Part shown: positions 18,058-26,300 of the stretch, piece by piece
Numbering within the stretch: position 1 is the stretch's first letter
How the letters are laid out: each line of letters begins with the position of its first letter
Source: Shimia sp039969785
GTDB taxonomy: Bacteria > Pseudomonadota > Alphaproteobacteria > Rhodobacterales > Rhodobacteraceae
Reading direction: 5' to 3'
DNA length: 64,000 bases
NCBI RefSeq assembly: GCF_039969785.1
Contig: NZ_JBDVNC010000003.1
Coordinates: 5,496 to 69,495 of the forward strand
Notes under the pieces: model-generated
What the model saw: the letters and a program-made list of their open reading frames with translations, nothing else
Databases searched by the model: none
What the model was told of the DNA's origin: nothing
Translations under genes and position numbers: made by a program

Positions 18058-18318
18058 TTAAGGAATGATTTGACGCTCTGTTCGTTGCAACGTTCTGTGG
18101 ACGGTTGGTCTTGAGAGCGCGAAGGGTTTAACCAGAGCGTTGATGGAATGGTCACCAGTGGCATGTAGGCGTGCCCGTTCTGTTGTTTTCAAGAGCGTTT
18201 TGGCTGTTTTTCGGTGGAGTTTCCCTTCTGCTCGAACGATCGCCATTCCCTTCCTTGTGCGCATTCTGATCAGATCGGCCTCGAATCCGGCGAAGGTGGC
18301 CCAGATAGCGGCGTAAAA
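18058..18318 (-). pseudogene. Tn3-type resolvase, C-terminal remnant
   Basis: The minus strand reads 'WATFAGFEADLIRMRTRKGM', 'AIVRAEGKL' and later 'ALSRPTVHRTLQR'. These are the end of the serine-recombinase catalytic domain and the C-terminal helix-turn-helix of Tn3-family resolvases. A frame change occurs in the middle and the catalytic Ser region is missing. It is a relic that may pair with the Tn3 transposase tail at 7086-7688. Confidence 0.7.
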
Positions 18319-18401
18319 AGATGCCTTGCCAAGAGCCTGCTACACGTTGGCATTCCCAGGATAGTGACATTAAAAAATTCTCAACGGTGTCTCAAAATGC
18401 T

Positions 18402-18953
18402 TTAATGTAAATCCAGACGGAAATCGGACAGGGTCACCGTGGTTGCATCCGTGTTGTTGAAATACAGCGCCACAACAAAACGGTCGTTTTCGATCTCGTC
18501 CATCGGCAGGGCGTTGAAGGCCAATTCGGTGGTGATAATCTTGTATTGCTGGCCGATCTTGTATTCGTGGAAGGTAAAGCAATCAAATCCACGCCCCCGA
18601 TCCAAAAGCCCGCCATAACCTACGGCCAGCTTGGTTTTGCGTCCGGCCCGCGCCGAAACAACAAAACTGGCAGCTTCATGGTCTTTGAGCGCTTCGAGGG
18701 GCAGGTGCATTTCAAGAGCCATCCACTCGAAGGATTTCTGCAGGATGTCGACTTCGAGCCCATAGCCCAGTTCCGGCTCAAACAGCGCTTCGGCATTCAC
18801 AGTCTGACGAAAGACAACCTGATCCTCCAGCGGAATGTGGCAGTTGTTCAGAAAGATCTCTCCCGACGGACCAATCAGCTCAAAATCAGAACAGTCGGAC
18901 ACACTGTTGAGCACATTGAAAGCTATTGGACGAAACCGGATCGCAGGTGACAT
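18402..18953 (-). CDS. Hypothetical protein, probable beta-sandwich
   Basis: A 183-residue protein with alternating short hydrophobic and polar segments and Asn/Asp at turns ('IFLNNCHIPLEDQVVF', 'FVVALYFNNTDATTVTLSDF'), suggesting a beta-sandwich such as a carbohydrate-binding fold. The closing 'TVTLSDFRLDL' resembles the start of several glycosyltransferase N-terminal domains here, for example 'CALSDLRLTLEG' in the gene at 21425, so a shared sugar-binding module is possible. No signal peptide is seen. It lies alone on the minus strand. The function is not recognised. Confidence 0.55.
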   Translation of the reverse strand: MSPAIRFRPIAFNVLNSVSDCSDFELIGPSGEIFLNNCHIPLEDQVVFRQTVNAEALFEPELGYGLEVDILQKSFEWMALEMHLPLEALKDHEAASFVVSARAGRKTKLAVGYGGLLDRGRGFDCFTFHEYKIGQQYKIITTELAFNALPMDEIENDRFVVALYFNNTDATTVTLSDFRLDLH

Positions 18954-19377
18954 ATTAAGAAAATCCTCAAAATTGAAGCGGTTTGAACGTGCATCAAAGC
19001 CAGTGAGATGCGCAAGCCTTACTTAGAGGGCGTGTCGTTTTTTTGTCATCTGTGCCATAGGATAAATGAGCAGTGCGGCGCGATGTCGCGTAGGAGAGTT
19101 CCCGGGGTGTTGGGGGATGATGTATATCATAGGGTTTCGCCATTTATTTAACATAATATATATTATAAGAGATGTATTTGTGTAGCCGCAAAGCTAAGAT
19201 GCCGCCCCCTGACACCCTGTCAAAAGGCAATCTCGGGCCTGCGCCTCAAAGCCGCATTTGGGAAATAGGTCTTTTATTCAGCACACCACCCGTTGCCCTG
19301 CCCCTGCAGGATCAGTAAGAGAAAAGCATCATCGCCCGTATTCCTTTGTTTATTCAGAAACTGCAGAGACAAAACCA
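18954..19377. other. Intergenic, AT-rich centre
   Basis: About 420 bases with no recognised gene. Bases 19130-19185 are strongly A+T rich (runs such as 'aacataatatatattataag') and are the best candidate for promoter activity for the operon beginning at 19378 and/or for the minus-strand gene. The frame of the following gene is open back to a TTG at 19258, but that leader does not resemble the family. Confidence 0.45.
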
Positions 19378-20409
19378 TTGAAACTCATCTGTCACATTGG
19401 GACCCCAAAGACCGCCTCAACATTTCTGCAAAATACATGCGCTGCCAACCTCGATTGGCTTCGGAACCGTGGTGTGATCTATCCTGATCTGCTGTCCCCG
19501 GATGCAAACCACATTACCCTGTTTTATGCGAATGCCATGCACCTGCACGATTTCGTTGTTGATTACGGCCTCACGTCACTAGACGACATTACGCGCTTTC
19601 GCGACCAGCTTTCGAATGTAATAGCAAAGCAAGTGCGCAATGCTCCGAAAGGCGCGCATACGATGCTGATGTCGTCTGAAAACCTGACGGGCAATCTCGT
19701 GTCCCCGGTCGGCGTGACCAGGCTGCAGGAGCTTCTGGCCCCGCATTTTGATGAAATTGAAATTCTAGTCTATGTGCGCCGCCAGGACGACGCAATCCTC
19801 AGCATGTATGGTGAATTCATGCGCCGCGGCTTTAGCGGTCGCCCGTTCGAGCTTTATCTCAACAAGGCGCTAGGCCCTCAAAGCCAAACCCCATATCTCT
19901 ATTACCGCCGCACGCTTACAAAGTGGATCGATGCCTTTGGACGAGATGCCATCACCGTGCGCAAATTTGATCGCAGCAACCTGATCGGGGGCGATATCCT
20001 GACCGACTTCATGACACAGGTTCTTGGGCTCGACGAGGCTCCCGACCTCTCTGGCCTAGTGCGCTCGGAAGATGACAATGTCGGCCTCTCTGCACCGGTC
20101 ATGGAGTTTCTGCGCCAAATGTATCCGACTTTTTCCAGTCGTAAGGATGACGAATACAACCCGTTGCGCGACTTTGTCGAACCGATCATAGCGACCTTGC
20201 CTTCAAGTCCACGTCCCCGCATGTCCTCTGCGCAATCCCAGCGCATCATGACCACGTTCAATCCCGCCAATACCTGGCTCAAGGAGACCTTTTTCCCTGA
20301 AGTTGAAGAACCGCTCTTTCCACCGCGGGACGAAACCGACGCATTCGGCAACCTTGGCCACATAACTTTGGAAGAATTTGCTGAACTGGCCGGGAAGTTT
20401 ATCCGATGA
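19378..20409 (+). CDS. Sulfotransferase-like P-loop protein
   Basis: A predicted protein of 343 residues if it starts at TTG 19378, directly before 'LICHIGTPKTASTFLQNTC', the PAPS-binding loop of the subgroup seen at 5764 and 10719. No ATG is suitably placed; an upstream TTG at 19258 would add 40 non-family residues. 'IEILVYVRRQDDAILSMYGE' is the 3'-phosphate-binding segment. The stop overlaps the start of the next gene (ATGA at 20406-20409), so translation is coupled to a second sulfotransferase-like gene and then, 5 bases later, to a glycosyltransferase. This is a three-gene unit that presumably builds and sulfates one structure. Confidence 0.75.
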   Translation: MKLICHIGTPKTASTFLQNTCAANLDWLRNRGVIYPDLLSPDANHITLFYANAMHLHDFVVDYGLTSLDDITRFRDQLSNVIAKQVRNAPKGAHTMLMSSENLTGNLVSPVGVTRLQELLAPHFDEIEILVYVRRQDDAILSMYGEFMRRGFSGRPFELYLNKALGPQSQTPYLYYRRTLTKWIDAFGRDAITVRKFDRSNLIGGDILTDFMTQVLGLDEAPDLSGLVRSEDDNVGLSAPVMEFLRQMYPTFSSRKDDEYNPLRDFVEPIIATLPSSPRPRMSSAQSQRIMTTFNPANTWLKETFFPEVEEPLFPPRDETDAFGNLGHITLEEFAELAGKFIR

Positions 20410-21419
20410 AACAAACTTTGTGGATCCACCCGGGTATCCAGCGAACGGCCACCACGTCCATCCAGGAATTCTTCTTCGAAAATTTCCAGGTCCTGCAGTC
20501 ACGGGGCATTCTCTATCCATTCAAAAGCCGACGACATTTCACGTTCATGAACCGCCTTCTGGACGGGAAGCTGGATGTCGATGCTGCTGCACGGGACCTG
20601 ATCCGGCGGGCCAACGAGAAGCCCGATCCGATCCACACGATTGTTCTGAGCGATGAATCCGTATCGTTACGTCGCACCCGGGACCTAGCCCGGCTGGCGC
20701 GGTTGCGGGATCATTTCGACGTCAAGATCATGGTGCTCCTTCGTCGCCAGGACCTGTGGCTGGAAAGTTGGTATTTCCAGAACGTCAAATGGCAATGGAA
20801 CCCCGCGCTCAGCCATTGCACACTGGACGAGTTTCTCGCGCAAAGGCACAGCTTTCACTGGCTTCACTACGACAAATACATCAAGCGGTTCGAAAAACTG
20901 TTCGGGACCGAAAACGTCGAAGTGGCCGTGTTTGAACGCGACCAGATGCCCGGTGGACCAGTGCAAAGCTTCTGCAGGCAGATCGGGTTGCTCAACCTCG
21001 AGGGGCTGATCGAACCCAAACATACCAATGCCAGCCTTAGCCCAGCCATGTCCGAACTGATCCGCCAATTGCCCGTGGACGAGGGGCTGGGCGATGAAAC
21101 ACGCCATATCCTGACCAAAGTCATCCAAACTGTCGATAACACTCTGCCCGAAGCCTTGTCAGGGGGTGGCAAACTGATCCTGCCCCATGACACCAGGCGC
21201 GAGATCATGAATGAATATGCGCACGGCAATCAGACCCTCGCTCAACAGCGGTTCGGGCGTGACGAACTGTTCCATGATCCGTTACCCAATGAAACTACGC
21301 CAATTGCAAAATTAGCGCTGCCCGAAGACGGCGTCACCTTGATGCAGCATTTTTTCGTGCCCATCCTGAGCGATCTCATCCGCTCTGGCGCCATCCAAAG
21401 ACCCGGAAAAAAAGGATAA
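20406..21419 (+). CDS. Sulfotransferase-like P-loop protein
   Basis: A 337-residue protein beginning 'MKQTLWIHPGIQRTATTSIQ'. The loop has Gln-Arg-Thr instead of the usual His/Pro-Lys-Thr, so the conserved Lys of the PAPS loop is replaced by Arg. 'VKIMVLLRRQDLWLESWYFQ' is the 3'-phosphate-binding segment and is close in sequence to those at 5764 and 19378. It overlaps the preceding gene by four bases and is followed by the glycosyltransferase after 5 bases. Whether the Lys-to-Arg change affects activity is unknown. Confidence 0.73.
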   Translation: MKQTLWIHPGIQRTATTSIQEFFFENFQVLQSRGILYPFKSRRHFTFMNRLLDGKLDVDAAARDLIRRANEKPDPIHTIVLSDESVSLRRTRDLARLARLRDHFDVKIMVLLRRQDLWLESWYFQNVKWQWNPALSHCTLDEFLAQRHSFHWLHYDKYIKRFEKLFGTENVEVAVFERDQMPGGPVQSFCRQIGLLNLEGLIEPKHTNASLSPAMSELIRQLPVDEGLGDETRHILTKVIQTVDNTLPEALSGGGKLILPHDTRREIMNEYAHGNQTLAQQRFGRDELFHDPLPNETTPIAKLALPEDGVTLMQHFFVPILSDLIRSGAIQRPGKKG

Positions 21420-21424
21420 AAGAC

Positions 21425-23236
21425 ATGGCTGACAGCTTAGACACTGGCACCCCTGCCCTGACAACGCTGCAAAGCCTGATCTGGCCCGAACAAGGGGTTT
21501 GCACGGAGCGCGACCTGTATGTGCGCCTGCATGGCGCAGCCGGGCTCTCGGAAAAGAAGGGGTTTGTGCATTTCACCCTCAATAGCCATGCCGAGTTCAA
21601 CACCTGGTTCAACCTGTTCAACATCGGCAAGTGGAACCGGGACTGCGCGCTGTCTGATCTGCGTCTAACACTGGAGGGTACGGGCAAGTTCGAAGTTTCG
21701 GCTTTTTTAGCCATTCCCGATCGCTCATGGGAGAGGTTGGCCAACGAGGTGGTGAGCCTTGGTGAAGACAAACCGGCGACCCTGAATCTCAGCCATGTGT
21801 TCGACCTGCCTTTGGATGAGGGCGTGATCTATTTTGAGATGAAAGCGATGGGGCATGGCAAGCTAACCGGTGCGCATTGGCAGACGGCCGATGCGCCGCG
21901 ACGTATCCCGGAACTGATGCTGTCGATCACCACTTTCCGGCGTGAAGCCGCAGTACAGCGCACAGCGCGACGTTTTGAAAAATGGATAGGCACCTGCAGC
22001 GCGCAGGACCATATCCGCATGACTGTGGTGGATAACGGGCAAAGCGTACAGATTCCCGACAGCGACAACATCGTAGTTGTGCCCAATGAGAACCTCGGCG
22101 GGGCTGGTGGATTTGCCCGAGGCCTACTGGCAGCACGCGATACCGGGGCGAGTCACTGCCTGTTCATGGATGACGATGCATCTGTCCACATGGAGAGCAT
22201 CGAGCGCTCTTATTGGTTCCTGGCCTATGCGAGCGATCCCAAGACGGCCGTGGCGGGTGCCATGATCAACGCCTCTCACCGTTGGGCTATCTGGGAAAAC
22301 GGCGCGATCTTCAACACGCGTTGTGTGCCGCTTCATATGGGGGTGGATCTGCGCGATTCCAGCCAGAGTTTTGGAATGGAATACGCCACAACCGGCCCGG
22401 CCCCTGACAATTTCTATGGGGGATGGTGGTATTTCGCGTTCCCGGTGAACGCCGTTGAGCACATGCCATTTCCCTTCTTTGTGCGTGGAGATGATGTCAG
22501 CTTCTCGCTGGCGCATGATTTCAACATCGTGACCCTCAACGGAGTGGTTTCGTTTCAGGACAGTTTCACAGACAAGGAATCGCCGCTGACCTGGTATCTC
22601 GACCTGCGCAGCCACCTGGCTCATCACCTGAGCCTGGACACGTTGCAGGTCGGCGCTGCCAAGACCCTCAAGATCGCGGCATGGTTCTTCCTGCGCAACC
22701 TGCCCCGCATGCATTATGAGACAATCTCTGCCATCAACCTTGCGCTTGAAGACGTGATGAAAGGGCCGGCCTTTTTTGACGAAAACGCCGACATGGCCAC
22801 GCGCCGGGGGGATATCAAGGCTTTGACACAAAGCGAAGTCTGGCAACCGGCACCGCCTGCCATACCGCCCAACAAGTGGCGTCTCAATCCGCAGAACCGC
22901 TGGATGCGGCTGCTCATGAAAATCACGCTCAATGGGCATCTGCTGCCCTTCTTCCGTCTCTTTGGCAACAAGGTGGTGATTGAAGCCCAGGACCGGGGCC
23001 ACTTGCGCTGGGTCTGGGGCTCATGCGAGCTGACATATCTCAGCGCCAACAAGCGCCAATGCTACACGGTGCGCCATTCCAAAACCCGCATGATCAAGGA
23101 AACCATCCGTTTCTGTGCGCTGTCTTTCCGATTCTTGACGCGGTATTCCCAAATTCAGGCCGAATGGACCGAAGGTTATGAAAACCTTACCTCGGATGGC
23201 TATTGGCGTAAGAAATTGCATGCGCCAGCCAAATGA
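21425..23236 (+). CDS. GlfT2-like glycosyltransferase (GT2 fold)
   Basis: A 603-residue glycosyltransferase. The N-terminal beta-rich domain (1-155) is followed by the GT-A core 'LMLSITTFRREAAVQRTAR', 'NLGGAGGFARGLLAARDTG' and the nucleotide/metal site 'CLFMDDDASVHMES'. Further on, 'FPFFVRGDDVSFSLAHDF' carries the second acidic pair. 'NxGGAGGFxRG' plus 'MDDDA' is the signature of GlfT2-type galactofuranosyltransferases and rhamnosyl relatives. It is the last gene of the three-gene unit with two sulfotransferases. It resembles the genes at 8446 and 45776, so the plasmid carries three members. The donor sugar is inferred. Confidence 0.82.
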   Translation: MADSLDTGTPALTTLQSLIWPEQGVCTERDLYVRLHGAAGLSEKKGFVHFTLNSHAEFNTWFNLFNIGKWNRDCALSDLRLTLEGTGKFEVSAFLAIPDRSWERLANEVVSLGEDKPATLNLSHVFDLPLDEGVIYFEMKAMGHGKLTGAHWQTADAPRRIPELMLSITTFRREAAVQRTARRFEKWIGTCSAQDHIRMTVVDNGQSVQIPDSDNIVVVPNENLGGAGGFARGLLAARDTGASHCLFMDDDASVHMESIERSYWFLAYASDPKTAVAGAMINASHRWAIWENGAIFNTRCVPLHMGVDLRDSSQSFGMEYATTGPAPDNFYGGWWYFAFPVNAVEHMPFPFFVRGDDVSFSLAHDFNIVTLNGVVSFQDSFTDKESPLTWYLDLRSHLAHHLSLDTLQVGAAKTLKIAAWFFLRNLPRMHYETISAINLALEDVMKGPAFFDENADMATRRGDIKALTQSEVWQPAPPAIPPNKWRLNPQNRWMRLLMKITLNGHLLPFFRLFGNKVVIEAQDRGHLRWVWGSCELTYLSANKRQCYTVRHSKTRMIKETIRFCALSFRFLTRYSQIQAEWTEGYENLTSDGYWRKKLHAPAK

Positions 23237-23367
23237 ATGATCACTTTTTTCGAAAAGTATTGCTTGGTGAATTTCTTCGTCGTTAGGTTGTGCATAACCT
23301 CGAACCTTGTGCAACCTGTCAAACGGTGGCCTGACGACCCCAAAATCCTATTCTGGAGACCATCCAA

Positions 23368-26300
23368 ATGACGATACATACCCTGACTGGTTTTGCCTTT
23401 ATTCGCGACCTCTCGACAAACGATGAGCCCGTCACGGATGTACGGACGTCCATCGAAATGCGGATTGCGGTTCCCGACAATGTGTCGGGTTTCTCATATT
23501 CCTATCTGCCCAATCAGCCCAGCGATGACGATTTTCTGGTCGACATCTCGGTCAACGATATCTTTGTCGCGTTCAATGACACCACACTGGAAGACATCGA
23601 TCTTTATCCCGAAGAAAGAATAGAAGTCAGCGTGATCCAGCTCAGCTGGGGTGCGGGCAAAGTAACCCAGCTCTTGGTGGTCGATATCATCGACGAAGAG
23701 GCCGGAGAAGAAGAAGAGGCCACGCTGGCTTTCCGTATCGGCGGAGATGCCCTGCCCACGTTCAATTCGGTGGCGGATTTCACTGCGTTTGAGAACTCAA
23801 TCACCAGCGATGCGTTTGTGCCCGGTTCCAGCGCGGTTGGGCCCAACAAATCCATCCTCTATGCCAACCTGCCCGGAGTGGTCAGCCAGAGCGACACTAT
23901 CATCAGTGGCACCGACAATGATGACGAGCTGGATGGCACCAATGGCAATGATGCCTTCGTGATCGGCGAAACCCGTGGCGAAGATCAGGTCAACGCCTCG
24001 GGGGGGGATGACTATATTGTTTTCACCAGCAGCCAGAGGCCCGATTTTTATTCGATTGACTATCGCGGGATCAGCGGCCCCATCACCATCGATCTGGATG
24101 CGGATTGGGCCATCGGCACCGTGACCAAGGCGGGGCTTGGCATCGACCATCTGATCGATGTGCATCAGGCGGCCAATTACGAGGTCGACAGTCTGGGCGG
24201 TGAAGGTGTGTTCTTTTATGGCACCTCCGGCAATGACACGTTCAACATCAACATGGACGAAAATACTTGGATCGGCGTCCGTGGCAGCGGCGGCAATGAC
24301 ACGTTCAATATCGGCAATGGTGCGAACCTGCGCATCGACTATCGCGAGGCGGCCAGTGGCATTAACGCCAACCTCAATACCGGTCTCAATACCGGTGAGG
24401 TGCGGGACGGGGATGGCGGCACCGACCAGATCATCATCGGTGCCAACAGCGATGTGCGTATCGAAATTCATGGCAGCGACAATACCGACACGATCGTGGG
24501 CAGTGGCCGCGATGAACGTTTCATCCTGCGCGAGGGCAATGACACGCTGGATGCGGGTGGCGGATGGGATGTTTTGCGCTATGATCGCTCAGGCGTCGGC
24601 CCTGTAACGGTCAACCTGGCCACAGAGACGGCGACAGGTACATGGAATGGCAACGCCTTCACCCATTCGATTGCCGGGATCGAAGAGGTCCGCGGCTCGC
24701 GCTCTGACAGCGACAGCATCACCGGGGATGGCAACGACAACTCGTTCCGTGGTCGCGGGGGTGACGACACGCTGAATGGCGGCGGCGGCAACGACACGCT
24801 GGTGGGCGAAGAAGGCGATGATGTCATTGACGGCGGCGCCGGACGGGATGAGGCGCAATTCTGGATCAACCGGTCCGAGGCGACGATTACCCAGTCGGGC
24901 AACAATGCCACGGTTGTGTCGTCACTGGGCACGGATATTTTGACCAATGTAGAAGTACTGGCCTTCAATGATCAGGCAGTCGAAATCGGAACCGCCACTG
25001 CCACCCCGGGTGATGACGTTCTGGCCCTGACCAATGGGGATGACACAATCAACGGCTTGGCCGGAAATGACGTGATCGAAGGCCGGGATGGCAATGACAG
25101 CATCATCGGCGGACAGGGCGATGACTCGCTGCGGGGCGAAAACGGCAACGACACGCTGTTTGGCGGCGAAGGCCGCGACAATCTCTATGGCCAGAACGGC
25201 AATGACCGTCTGGATGCCTCGGGCGGCAGCGCCGCGAGCCAGGGATGGGGCGATTATATCCGCCCCGGCCTGGGCAATGACACTATCATTGGCCATGCTG
25301 GTCACTGGGCCACCGATGAGGGCGCCGATCTCAGCTATGGCGAATTGAACGGTGTTGGCGGGATCACCATCAATGTTGGTGCCGACGGCACCGGCACCGC
25401 CAACAGCGGCAATGGTCAGTCCAACGACAACTTTACCTACATTCACTACTTCGAAGGCTCACAGGACGCCGACAACATCACCGGCAGCAATGAAGATCGT
25501 TGGGAAGGCTTCTCCGGTCTTGGTGGCAATGACACGATCAATGGTCGTGGCGGTGACAACCGGGCCGATTATTCCAACGACGAAGACTGGGGCGGCGCTG
25601 CCGTCGGGATCTCGGGCACATTCAGCTCGACCGGCAATACGATAAATGGCCAGGTACAGGATGCTTTTGGCGACACGGATACGCTGATCAATGTCAACCA
25701 GATCAGGGGCACGGATTATGGCGACACGCTGAATGCCTCAAACAGTGACATTGGCATTCGCTTCGAAGGTGAAGATGGCAATGACGATCTGATTGGCAGT
25801 CGCGGCGATGACCGTCTGGAAGGCGACGCAGGTAATGATACGCTGATCGGCGGCGACGGGCGTGACCGGATGTATGGTGGTGATGGCAACGATCTGATTG
25901 ATGCTTCGGGTGGTGCAGCCAACACGCAGGGGGACTGGGGAGATTTCATCCGGGCGGGTCTTGGACAGGACACCATTCTGGGCCACCAGGGCCTGTACAA
26001 TACCGGCAACGGTGTCGACATCTCTTACAGCGATGTCTCCGGCGTCGGTGGTCTGACCGTCACCCGGGGCGCAAATGGCAGCGGCAGTGTGGTCAGCGGC
26101 GATGGCCGGGTGAACGACAGCTTCACCTTTATTCACGCCATCACCGGATCGCAGGACAACGACGTGTTCAATGGGTCGAACGTGGCAGGCACCCACTTTG
26201 CCGTCTGGGGCGGTCTTGGTGGCAATGACACCATCAATGGCGGATCGGGTGATGTCGACATCATCTACTTTGGTGATGACCAATGGAGCGGCGGTATCGA

